Below, piece after piece: positions 1-8,138 of a DNA stretch of 64,000 nucleotides. How positions within the stretch are numbered: the stretch's first letter is position 1; each line of letters starts with the position of its first letter. This DNA comes from Hymenobacter swuensis DY53 (GTDB taxonomy: Bacteria > Bacteroidota > Bacteroidia > Cytophagales > Hymenobacteraceae), in NCBI RefSeq assembly GCF_000576555.1, contig NZ_CP007145.1, positions 4,300,501 through 4,364,500 on the forward strand, given 5' to 3'. A program made the translations under genes and the position numbers. The notes below the pieces were generated by a model. It did not search any database, had not been told where the DNA came from, and was given only the letters and a program-made list of their open reading frames with translations.

Positions 1-2
1 AC

Positions 3-76
3 ATCATCTAGCTCTAGAACTTGTTCTGGCGTCATCAACCACCCCTAACCCCTCCTTTCCAAGGAGGGAAACTAGC
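3..76. repeat. Partial copy of palindromic repeat family A
   Basis: The segment carries the same arm (cacccctaacccctcctttcc and flanks, ending in actag) as the right arm of the complete element at 16576-16708. Its first 20 bases match, in reverse orientation, the centre of that element (gagctagatgatgtt region). It lies just downstream of the MmeI-like gene stop. The copy is cut by the window start, so its left arm cannot be judged. Confidence 0.7.
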
Positions 77-120
77 ACTAGCCTTCTACTACTCACCTGC
101 CAGGTGGCGGTACGCCCCTC

Positions 121-3100
121 TTACGCCGCGTAGGCCCCTTCCTCCGTCTGGCGGAGCAGGCTGAGGGCGGTGAGCGTATCCAGCAGGGGCTGCACGCGCT
201 CCGGCTTGGTGCGCTTGAAGCGGGCAGCTACCTGGGCGGCCGTAACCGACTGGCCGGCCTGCTGCACGGCATCCCGAACGGCCTGCATCTGCTGGGCCAA
301 CTCCGTAGGCCACGGCTGGGGGCCGGTGGCTTCCGCGGCAGGAGCAACCTTGGCAGCGGCGGCGGGTAGGGTCAGCGCCGACTGCTGCAACTCCGGGGCC
401 TGGTAGGCGGGGCGGAGGTAGCGCACGTGGCCCGCCTGTTCCTCCTGGGCGCGCTCGTGGTTGAGGCGCACCAGGCGGGTCAGTATTTCCGCGTCGGGAA
501 GGTCGGCGGGCCAGCCGTAGGCGGCGGCTACGGCTGTATCGAGCTGCTGGTGCAGGCTCAGGACGACGGAGGCCAGGCCCTGCTGGTTGATGGTTTGCTC
601 TTTGGCCGTGGTGAGGGGCTGGCCGGCGCGCAGCTTCTCCACCACGTTGTAGAGGTCGGTGAGGGTGAGGGCGGGGTGCTGCGTTTGCTGGCGCTTGCGG
701 TGGGCGTCGAGCTGTTCGGCTAGCTCCCTGATGCGCGCCTGCTGCTCCGCCGTGGTTGCTGGGAAGGGGAACGGGTCGAAGCAACGAGTTTTGTTGTAGC
801 GGGGGGTGGCTCCAACTCCTAAAATCCCTCCTGCTGCAATAGCCCAAACAATATGTGCTTTAGACGATAATACACCCAAATTATAAGCATCATCTGTCGC
901 AACTACTATACCCGTGCCTTCTGATATCCAATTACCAGGGACAAATTGGAATAGCCTATGCTTTGCGGTTTCTGCAGTTGCTATATACCTGGATAGTCCA
1001 ATAATAGCCTTACGCATACTTGGTTGATTTTCACCGAATAACCACCAACGTATCCGTCTACTCTCACGCGGATTATGGTCACGTTCAGGCTTGACGTTTA
1101 ACCATAGATGCTGATAAGCATCGGGGTATTTTGAGATTAATTCATCAGAGGTCAATCCAGTTGCGTCTATGACTGATAATTCCCTAGGGCGTTGGGTCAA
1201 GTCTTGTCCGCCAACGAAGTTCTTAATCAATGGCTGGCTTGAAGTTGCAGCCAGCCTTTCAGCATCTGTATTATTGAGTACAAATCCTTGCCCGTAGAAC
1301 TTCACCCCTAACAATGACATGCTTTCATTAGCCTGCAAAGCAGCAACCGAGGTAACATCTGCTCCTATTGAGAGGTCAGAATTGATAACTCCTTCCGTTT
1401 CTGTAACCTCGACATCTATATCCCCATCAGAACTTTGCCACTCACGTTTTAAAGAAGCTAGTGTACCAGCTTGAGCGCCAAGTTGTGCAACAGTCATAGC
1501 AATGCGGACAGCTGCACCATCACTGTTATCTACCCAAGGATGATCAGGAATGGCAAAGCTTATAGAAAGAGGATTTAGCTTATCTATCAGGCAAGCTTCA
1601 ACCACACGTCGATTATAAATTTGCGTTATAGAATTAGTAGTTATAAACCCAAATCTTTCGGCTTTCCCTGCAGTTAAAATTTGTCCTGCTTTATACCACC
1701 AATACATTACAAAATCAGCAGCATCAGGAACAACATTGCTGTATGCTTTACGCAATGCTTCTACATAGCCATCCCCCAACGCTTCGCGCATTTTAAGTTT
1801 TCCTATGAATGGCGGATTTCCAATAATAAAATCTGCTTTTGGCCATTCAGCAGGCTTAGGGTTTGGATAATCAAAAACCAACACCTGTGCCTTTTCATCA
1901 GGTATCTTAAGACCAGTAACAGGATGCATAGTAGTAGTTAACCCGTCCCAGCGCGTTACGGGTTGGCCGTAGGCATCGAGGCGGGGCACGGGCGGGCCGT
2001 GCTGCAGGGCCGCATCCTGTTGGCGGATGTTCTGGTACTCATCCAGCAGCGGCTCGCGCAGCTCGGAGGGGCCGTAGGTGCGCAGGTGCCATTGCAGGTA
2101 GCCAATGCGCAACACCACGTCGGCAATGGCGGCCGCGCGCGGGTTCAGCTCCAGGCCCAACAGCTGGTGCGGGCTCACGGTGGTGCCGCCGCCCAATTCC
2201 AGCAGGCCCGTCTGGCCGTAGCTGTTGATGGCGGCCAGCACTTCGCCTTCCAGCCGCTTGAGGTGTTCCAGCGTCACGTACAGGAAGTTGCCGGAGCCGC
2301 AGGCGGGGTCCAGTATTTTGAGGCTGGTGAGGCGGGCAAGGAAGCGCACCAGTTCGGCGCGGGCGTCTTTGGGCTGGCCTTCCTCGAGGCGGCGGGCGGC
2401 GGCGGCCTGGGCGGCGGCCCACTCCCGGCGCAGCGGTTCCAGCACAGTGGGCAGCACCAGGCGCTCCACGTAGCGGCGCGGGGTGTAGTGGGCGCCCAGG
2501 CTGTGCCGCTCTTTGGGGTCGAGGGCGCGCTCCAGCAGCGTCCCGAAAATGGCCGGCTCCACCTCCGTCCAATCCGCCCGCGCCGACTGCAGCAGCAGCT
2601 CCGCCTGGCCGGCGTTCAGGGGCAGGGCGGTGGCATCGTGAAACAGCTTGCCGTTGAAGCGCCGCAGCCGGGCTTTCAGGTCGGAGCTAAAGCCGCCGGT
2701 GTCCATCGTGCGCCACAGGTTGGTCAGCGCGTCGGGCAGATATTCCAGCAGCTCCGGCGTGCCGTACTGGCTCAGCATCCCGGTAAAGCTCTGCTTCGGA
2801 ATCAGGCCCACATCTTCCGAAAACATGGTAAACAGGCAGCGCATCAGGAACTGCGCCACCACGTCGGGCGCGTGCCCGGCCCGTTCCAGCTGCTCCGATA
2901 GTTTGGCCAGGCGGGCGGCCAGCTCCCGCGTCACGCGGGCGGCGCGGCGGCTGGGGTCCAGCTCTTTCGGGTCGAGGAAGATCTGGCGGAGCATGGCCCG
3001 CGTCTTTTCATCGGCCAGCGCGGCCAGCGGCAGCCGGAACCGGGTCTGGTCGGGGAAGGGCACGAACGAATCACCCACCCCGGCGAAGTTGCTGTACACG

Positions 3101-3666
3101 TCGAGGCAGAAGCCCACATCGGCCACCAGCACAAACAGCGGGCGGGGTTCCTCGGGCGGCAGGGCGCGCACGTAGCCTAGGGCCTGTTGGCGGGCGGCCT
3201 GCATCATTTCGGCCCACTTGGCGGAGCCGCGCACGGCGTGGCCCTTGCGGCGCTTGCTTGGCTCTAATCCCAGCTCGGTGCGTTCCTGCTTTTTCTGTTG
3301 GTCGGCGGTGTCGGTGCCCTGCTTGGTTTCCAGCACGAAGCAGCCGCGCTTGTAGAGGTCGATGCGGCCGGTGCTTTTCTTGGGCCCGTCGTTGAACTGC
3401 ACGGCGCGTTCCAGTACGTATTGATCTTGGGTAGGGTCGTCGGTGGTAGGGTCGGGGCGAGGTACTTCCAGCAGGTCGCAGAGGTCTTGCAGGAACAGGC
3501 CGTAGTTGGCCCGCTCCGCGCCGCCGGAGTTCTTCCAGCGGGCTTCAAAGTCGGGGTAAGTCAAAGCGGATAAGGCTAGAGTAGCGAAAGGGAGGGGAAG
3601 ATAGGCAGGCGAAGGGAATCCGCCCCGCCTATCGTCCCCCAAAGGCCCGGAAAAACCAGCAGACAC
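121..3666 (-). CDS. MmeI-like (type IIL) fused restriction endonuclease/adenine DNA methyltransferase
   Basis: 1181 codons. It probably cuts and methylates DNA at the same site using a single polypeptide. Visible motifs: a PD-(D/E)xK-type nuclease signature near the N-terminus, D103 then nine residues then E113-T-K115, the D-x9-ExK spacing known for MmeI; the SAM-binding motif DPACGSGNF around residues 453-461; and the N6-adenine catalytic motif NPPF at 617-620. The region after NPPF should hold the target recognition domain, followed by a helical C-terminal part. The first codon is at 3666, but a TTG at 3564 (residue 35, before TYPDFEARW) is an equally plausible start because residues 1-34 look non-conserved. 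Residues about 576-950 are encoded by DNA far richer in A+T than the flanks. No separate restriction, specificity or BREX genes are next to it, so it appears to act alone. BREX PglX was considered, but PglX lacks the nuclease motif. Confidence 0.85.
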   Translation of the reverse strand: MSAGFSGPLGDDRRGGFPSPAYLPLPFATLALSALTYPDFEARWKNSGGAERANYGLFLQDLCDLLEVPRPDPTTDDPTQDQYVLERAVQFNDGPKKSTGRIDLYKRGCFVLETKQGTDTADQQKKQERTELGLEPSKRRKGHAVRGSAKWAEMMQAARQQALGYVRALPPEEPRPLFVLVADVGFCLDVYSNFAGVGDSFVPFPDQTRFRLPLAALADEKTRAMLRQIFLDPKELDPSRRAARVTRELAARLAKLSEQLERAGHAPDVVAQFLMRCLFTMFSEDVGLIPKQSFTGMLSQYGTPELLEYLPDALTNLWRTMDTGGFSSDLKARLRRFNGKLFHDATALPLNAGQAELLLQSARADWTEVEPAIFGTLLERALDPKERHSLGAHYTPRRYVERLVLPTVLEPLRREWAAAQAAAARRLEEGQPKDARAELVRFLARLTSLKILDPACGSGNFLYVTLEHLKRLEGEVLAAINSYGQTGLLELGGGTTVSPHQLLGLELNPRAAAIADVVLRIGYLQWHLRTYGPSELREPLLDEYQNIRQQDAALQHGPPVPRLDAYGQPVTRWDGLTTTMHPVTGLKIPDEKAQVLVFDYPNPKPAEWPKADFIIGNPPFIGKLKMREALGDGYVEALRKAYSNVVPDAADFVMYWWYKAGQILTAGKAERFGFITTNSITQIYNRRVVEACLIDKLNPLSISFAIPDHPWVDNSDGAAVRIAMTVAQLGAQAGTLASLKREWQSSDGDIDVEVTETEGVINSDLSIGADVTSVAALQANESMSLLGVKFYGQGFVLNNTDAERLAATSSQPLIKNFVGGQDLTQRPRELSVIDATGLTSDELISKYPDAYQHLWLNVKPERDHNPRESRRIRWWLFGENQPSMRKAIIGLSRYIATAETAKHRLFQFVPGNWISEGTGIVVATDDAYNLGVLSSKAHIVWAIAAGGILGVGATPRYNKTRCFDPFPFPATTAEQQARIRELAEQLDAHRKRQQTQHPALTLTDLYNVVEKLRAGQPLTTAKEQTINQQGLASVVLSLHQQLDTAVAAAYGWPADLPDAEILTRLVRLNHERAQEEQAGHVRYLRPAYQAPELQQSALTLPAAAAKVAPAAEATGPQPWPTELAQQMQAVRDAVQQAGQSVTAAQVAARFKRTKPERVQPLLDTLTALSLLRQTEEGAYAA

Positions 3667-3703
3667 AGGGTGCCCTCAGGCAGTACGGCAGATTCAGGCG
3701 CGA

Positions 3704-3818
3704 TGTAGCGGCGCGACACCTCACGTCTCGTCGTTGAACGGCTGACGTACCGACACCCCGAACGACGAGACGCACAATTCTATCTGGTTTTTGAACGCTT
3801 GTCGTCCAGGCCGCTACA
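3704..3818. repeat. Nested inverted repeat between the MmeI-like gene and the response regulator
   Basis: Outer arms tgtagcggc (3704-3712) and gccgctaca (3810-3818) enclose a perfect 12-bp inverted repeat, cgtctcgtcgtt (3724-3735) and aacgacgagacg (3761-3772). The outer boundary resembles the gatgtagcgcga border of the element at 27503-27611, which suggests a related family. It fills most of the gap upstream of the MmeI-like gene and downstream of the regulator gene. Confidence 0.6.
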
Positions 3819-3843
3819 ACTCACTCATTCACCACCTCATCCG

Positions 3844-4518
3844 CTACGCAATCAGGCCCTGGCTCATGGCGTAGCGGATGAGGGCGGCCGTGTTTTTGGC
3901 CTGGGTTTTCTCGATGATGTTCTGGCGGTGGGTTTCGATGGTGCGCTTGCTGGTGAAAAGCGTATCCGCAATTTCCTGGTTAGTGAGGCCCTCCGCAATC
4001 AGCCGGAGCACCTCCAGCTCCCGCCCCGACAGCTCCGCCGCGCCGGCCGGCCGGGTGGCGGCAACGGGGGCCGGAATGTCCGGTACGGGGGGCGTGGGCA
4101 CCCCAATAGTGCGGTGCAGCAGAGCCAGCCCAATTTCGGTACACAGAAACTGCCGGCCGGCGGCCACCGTCCGGATGGCGTGGGTTATTTCGGTGATGTC
4201 GGCGTTTTTGAGCACGTAGCCCAGCGCCCCGGCCTGCAGCATGCGGTACACGTAGTTTTCGTGGTCGAGCATGGACAGCACCAGCACCCGCACCTCGGGG
4301 TGGCTTTCGCGCAGGAAGGGCATCACGGCAAACCCGTCCAGCCCGGGCATATTCACATCCATCAGCACCACATCGGCGGCGGTGTGGGCCAGCAGGTCCA
4401 GCAGGGCCCGGCCGTCGGCGGCCTCCCCCACCACCCGCATGTCGGGCTCCCGCGCCAGCAGGGCCCGAATTCCGTCGCGCAGAATGGCGTGGTCATCGGT
4501 GAGTATAATACGAATCAT
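3844..4518 (-). CDS. NarL/LuxR-family response regulator
   Basis: 224 residues. The N-terminal receiver domain has the acidic pair D8-D9, phospho-acceptor D54 in LMDVNMPGLDG and the receiver lysine in VLKNAD. A C-terminal LuxR/GerE helix-turn-helix follows at about residues 155-215 (SGRELEVLRLIAEGLTNQEI). The start is the ATG at 4518, because the receiver fold begins immediately with MIRIILTDD; the reading frame extends upstream but without family similarity. It is divergent from the PAS histidine kinase at 4660, with a 141-bp intergenic region that should hold both promoters. The pair is the usual arrangement for a NarX/NarL-type system, so the kinase is the likely phosphodonor. The target genes and signal cannot be read from the sequence. 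Confidence 0.92.
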   Translation of the reverse strand: MIRIILTDDHAILRDGIRALLAREPDMRVVGEAADGRALLDLLAHTAADVVLMDVNMPGLDGFAVMPFLRESHPEVRVLVLSMLDHENYVYRMLQAGALGYVLKNADITEITHAIRTVAAGRQFLCTEIGLALLHRTIGVPTPPVPDIPAPVAATRPAGAAELSGRELEVLRLIAEGLTNQEIADTLFTSKRTIETHRQNIIEKTQAKNTAALIRYAMSQGLIA

Positions 4519-4659
4519 GGTGGCGGCCAGGTGTCCGCTTCTCCCGGGCCGAATTACTCCGCCGGTGGCTTCCACCTGGTGCGTTAGTACGTAAGAAGCA
4601 CACCGCAGGCTGCGCACTTACTGGACCCGGGCCTATATTTCGCCGTAAGCTCTTCTGTA

Positions 4660-6879
4660 ATGCCCAACCCCACGCCCACCGCCGATACGCCCACTGCCGA
4701 GCTGGTCCGCCTGCGGGCGGAACTGGCCCTGGCCCGCGCCGCCCAGGCCCAGGCCGAAGCCCGCGCCACCTACTACCAGCAACTGTTCGAGCAGCCCCGC
4801 AAGGCCGTGGTCATCGTCCGGGAAGGCCGGTATACCGATTGTAACCCCATGGCCCTGCACCTGCTGGGGCTGAGCCGCCGCGACGAGCTGCTGGGGCGGC
4901 CCATCGGCTCCTTCTCGGCTCCCACCCAACCCGATGGCCGCGCCACCGCCGTCCGCCTGGCCGATATGCTGGAGCAGGCCCACCGCCTGGGCTGGGCCCG
5001 CTTTTCCTGGCTGGGGAAGCGGCCCAACGGCGAGGAGTTCTGGGAGGAGATGCTGATTACGGCCATCTGGCTGGAAGGCGAGCTGCTGTACCACATTACC
5101 TGGGAAGACACCTCCGGCCGGCAGCCCCGGCCCGGCAGCAGCCACGAAAGCGAAAACCGTTTGCAACTGGCCCTGGCGGCCACCGCTTCGGGCGTATGGA
5201 TCAGCCACCTGCCCACCCATAAACTCTACTGCGACCAGCGGACCCGGCAGATTCTGGGCATTACCGAGGCCATCAGCTCCTGGGAAGAGCTGCAGCCCCT
5301 GGTACACCCCGAGGACATGGCCCTGCTGCACACCGCGTTCCAGCGCTCCGTACACCAGCAGCAACCCTTCGATATCGAGTTTCGGCTGCTGCACCCCACT
5401 GAGGGGACGCGCCACCTGATGGCCATGGGACAGGTGCAGCTTGATGGCCAGCACCAGCCGCTACGCATAACCGGCCTGCTGCGCGACGTGACAGACCGCC
5501 ACCGCACCCGCCACGAGCTGACGCTGAAAAACCAGCTGCTGGAGCGCATGCTGCAGAACCTGCCGCTCACTCTGGGCCGCTTTGACCGGCAGGGCCGCCT
5601 GCTGGAGCTGACGGGCGCCGGGCTGCGCTACCTCCATGTGGCCGATAATGAGGGCGTGGGGCAGCTAGCGGGCTACCTGATACCCGATATGCAGGAGCAC
5701 ATTGCCCAGGTGTTGGCCGGCCACACGGTGCGCTTTGTGGCGCGGGGTGAAGCGCAGGGGGAGCCGGTGTACCTGCAGTGCTTCGGCTTCTTCGATGAAA
5801 GCCAGCAGTGCGGCGTGATATTCTCCATCAACGCCACCGAGTCGGAGCTGAGCAAGGAGCGGCTGCGGACGGAGAAGGAGTTTACGGAGCGCCTGCTCAA
5901 CCACAGTGTGGATGCCATTGTAGCCTGCGACGCGCAGGGCCGCATTACGGCCTGGAACCGCGTGATGGAACGGCTTTCGGGGTGTGCAGCAGCTACCATG
6001 CTGGGCCAGCTGCTGCCTGAGTTTCCGGTATTCACGCCCGATACCGCTCAGGGCGCCGCCCTGCACAGGCTACTGGCCGGTCAGCTTACGCCCCATTACA
6101 ACGTGCCCTTTCACTGCCACGACCAAGACTGCGAGGCCAATCTGCTGCCGCTGCAACTATCCGACGGTGCAGCGCACGGCGTGCTGGTAGTTATCCGCGA
6201 CGTGACGCAGCGCAACTTCCTGGCCGCCCAGGCAACTCAGTTGCAACTGCGGCGGCAGCACGAAATTCTGGCCGCCGTGCTGGAAGCCCAGGAAACGGAG
6301 CGCCGCCGCATTGCCGAGAGCCTGCACAACGGTGTGGGGCAGCTGCTGTACGCGGCCAAGCTCAGCCTGCCGCCCACCGGGGAGGTGCACGGAACCCGCA
6401 GCCTGCTGGAAGAGGCCATCCGGGCTACCCGCACCATTTCCTTTGAGCTGACGCCCGGCGTACTGGCCGATTTTGGTTTGAAAACCGCCCTCGAAGAACT
6501 GCTCAAGCGCATTCCGCACCATCACCTGCGCGTGCAGTTGCGTATGCAGCACCTGCCGGAGCGCCTGCCGGCTGCCGTGGAAATGGCCGCCTACCGCACC
6601 ATGCAGGAATTGCTGAACAACATTCTCAAACATTCCCGCGCCTCCGAGGCCACCCTGCTTGTCAGCTACCAGCAGAGCACCCTGCATCTTTCCGCCGAGG
6701 ATAACGGCATTGGATTCGAGGCGGCCCCACCGACCCCCGAGCCGCCCCGGGGCTTGGGCCTGACCAGCATCCGGCACCGCGTGGAGCTGCTGCTGGGTAC
6801 CCTCACGGTTGACTCCGGTCCCGGCCGGGGCACCCTGGTTTGTATTTCCCTGCCCTGTAGTCCGGAGGGCCGCCCGTAA
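4660..6879 (+). CDS. Multi-PAS sensor histidine kinase, NarX/DesK type (HisKA_3)
   Basis: 739 residues. About four PAS-like modules are visible (roughly 30-140, 150-280, 290-400, 405-510), including the typical PAC tail TGLLRDVTDRHR. A HisKA_3 dimerisation domain follows with the phospho-acceptor His at 556 in ERRRIAESLHNGVGQ, then a HATPase_c domain (about 630-735) with N box ELLNNILKHS, G1 box DNGIGFEA and G2 box RGLGLTSIRHR. There is no transmembrane segment or signal peptide, so the sensor is probably cytoplasmic and reads an intracellular cue through PAS. It is divergent from the LuxR-type regulator at 3844-4518, the presumed partner. The ATG at 4660 is the first start of the frame and is preceded by an AT-rich stretch (ctatatttcgccg) resembling a Bacteroidota promoter. 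Confidence 0.92.
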   Translation: MPNPTPTADTPTAELVRLRAELALARAAQAQAEARATYYQQLFEQPRKAVVIVREGRYTDCNPMALHLLGLSRRDELLGRPIGSFSAPTQPDGRATAVRLADMLEQAHRLGWARFSWLGKRPNGEEFWEEMLITAIWLEGELLYHITWEDTSGRQPRPGSSHESENRLQLALAATASGVWISHLPTHKLYCDQRTRQILGITEAISSWEELQPLVHPEDMALLHTAFQRSVHQQQPFDIEFRLLHPTEGTRHLMAMGQVQLDGQHQPLRITGLLRDVTDRHRTRHELTLKNQLLERMLQNLPLTLGRFDRQGRLLELTGAGLRYLHVADNEGVGQLAGYLIPDMQEHIAQVLAGHTVRFVARGEAQGEPVYLQCFGFFDESQQCGVIFSINATESELSKERLRTEKEFTERLLNHSVDAIVACDAQGRITAWNRVMERLSGCAAATMLGQLLPEFPVFTPDTAQGAALHRLLAGQLTPHYNVPFHCHDQDCEANLLPLQLSDGAAHGVLVVIRDVTQRNFLAAQATQLQLRRQHEILAAVLEAQETERRRIAESLHNGVGQLLYAAKLSLPPTGEVHGTRSLLEEAIRATRTISFELTPGVLADFGLKTALEELLKRIPHHHLRVQLRMQHLPERLPAAVEMAAYRTMQELLNNILKHSRASEATLLVSYQQSTLHLSAEDNGIGFEAAPPTPEPPRGLGLTSIRHRVELLLGTLTVDSGPGRGTLVCISLPCSPEGRP

Positions 6880-7022
6880 AATTACCTACCTACAAATCAG
6901 TATTTTATACACTATCCAAATTTCATCTGCGCCGTATAGTCAGGTGTCGGCAGCTGGCGGATGCGGGGCTGCGGCCGGCAGCGTAACGCGGCCCCGTTTC
7001 ATTTCTTTTATCTACCACCCCA

Positions 7023-7397
7023 ATGGAAGTATATCGTGAAATTCTGCCCAATAGCTACCTGCTGATTCTGGCCGACGACGATGCTCCGACGGCGGAGGCG
7101 CAGCTTTCCTCGGCTCTGCGCCTTGCCAGCCGGAGCGGCAAGCCCAGCATCTGGGTCGACTGCAGCCACCTGCACCATCTGCCGCTTTCCTCGCTGCGGG
7201 TGTTGTTACGCTACTACCGCCGGCTTCGGGCGCGGCAGGTGCCGCTGGTGCTCTGCCACCTCGGCGACGCCGCCCATCAGCTCCTAGCCAAGCTGCCTAC
7301 GGCCTCTTGCCCGCCCGTGGTGCCCTCTCTGCTGGATGCCGAGCGGTATTGCCAGTACCGGCATCCGCTCGCCGCTCACCACCGGGTAGCTTCATAG
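7023..7397 (+). CDS. STAS-domain-like protein (anti-sigma factor antagonist type)
   Basis: 124 residues. The pattern resembles a STAS fold: an N-terminal beta pair (REILPNSYLLILADD), a strand-helix unit with SIWVDCSHLHHL ahead of the helix LSSLRVLLRYYRRL, and a further strand VPLVLCHLGD. STAS proteins are usually phosphorylated on Ser/Thr at the D-S/T-S position; here the equivalent reads DCSHLHH, so S47 or thereabouts is a candidate. It sits 143 bp after the PAS kinase on the same strand and may belong to that signalling unit. No anti-sigma kinase or PP2C phosphatase is adjacent. Its stop codon overlaps the end of the convergent DUF1345 gene by six bases. The family call is by fold pattern, not strong identity. 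Confidence 0.6.
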   Translation: MEVYREILPNSYLLILADDDAPTAEAQLSSALRLASRSGKPSIWVDCSHLHHLPLSSLRVLLRYYRRLRARQVPLVLCHLGDAAHQLLAKLPTASCPPVVPSLLDAERYCQYRHPLAAHHRVAS

Positions 7398-8081
7398 CAG
7401 CCCCGCCAACCCATTGATGGCCAAGGCTACCACGGCCGTATTGAACCCAAACGAGAGCAGCCCGTGTAGCAGCGCCAGCCGCCGCATTGTGCGGTCGGCA
7501 ATGGCCACGTCGGCGGTTTGGGCCGTCATACCTATCACGAAGGCGAAGTAGGCGAAGTCCAGGTAATCGGGCTCCTGTTCATCCCCCGGAAATGCCAGCC
7601 CGCCCTCTGCCCGGCCCCCGGTGCTGTCGTAATACAGATGCGCGTAGCGCAGGGTAAACAGGGTATGCACCAGCAGCCACGCCGTGAGCACACCCACTGT
7701 AGCTATGGCCACATGGGCCGGCAGCAGCGGATCGGGAGCCGCACGAACGGAGGACAGCAGCAGCAGCACCCCCAGCAGGCTTGCCAGCGCGGCCAGCAGC
7801 ACCACCCCAAACGACAGTACCCGGCCCGGATCCTCACGGGTGGCAATCCGCCGGATATGGCCCACATCGGCCACCAGAATAATCAGCCAGGTAACCAGCA
7901 GGGTGGTGAAGGTAAACCCTGCCCAGGCCGTGAGCAGGCGCATAGGCAGGGGCCAGCCGGCCGGAGTACACGCAAGCAGCAGCCCGGCCGGTAACACCCC
8001 GATAGTCAGGCGCTTCCAGGCCGGCAACCCGGCAACCCGGCGAAACAACCAGCCCCCGGACGAAGGCACGGAATGAGCCAT
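7392..8081 (-). CDS. DUF1345 family integral membrane protein
   Basis: 229 residues with several strongly hydrophobic segments (around residues 25-50, 52-78, 93-115, 125-145 and the C-terminal 205-229). The central part RYAHLYYDSTGG followed by EPDYLDFAYFAFVIGMTAQTADV is the recognisable signature of the DUF1345 family, whose function is unknown. The ATG at 8081 is chosen because the upstream in-frame sequence is antisense to pncB and has no coding character. The gene is convergent with the STAS-like gene and the two stop regions overlap over 7392-7397, leaving no room for an intergenic terminator. The divergent neighbour is nicotinate phosphoribosyltransferase. Confidence 0.85.
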   Translation of the reverse strand: MAHSVPSSGGWLFRRVAGLPAWKRLTIGVLPAGLLLACTPAGWPLPMRLLTAWAGFTFTTLLVTWLIILVADVGHIRRIATREDPGRVLSFGVVLLAALASLLGVLLLLSSVRAAPDPLLPAHVAIATVGVLTAWLLVHTLFTLRYAHLYYDSTGGRAEGGLAFPGDEQEPDYLDFAYFAFVIGMTAQTADVAIADRTMRRLALLHGLLSFGFNTAVVALAINGLAGLL

Positions 8082-8138
8082 AACATGGTCTGAATGAAAT
8101 ATTCTGCGTAAGCTACGGCATCTCAACTGTTGCCTCGC

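Noticed and set aside
1963..2901. Plus-strand frame opposite the methyltransferase gene
   Set aside because: Shadow of the GC-rich part of the MmeI-like gene; ends where that gene turns AT-rich.
121..3666. BREX PglX methyltransferase
   Set aside because: The N-terminal D-x9-ExK nuclease motif and absence of other BREX genes favour an MmeI-type enzyme.
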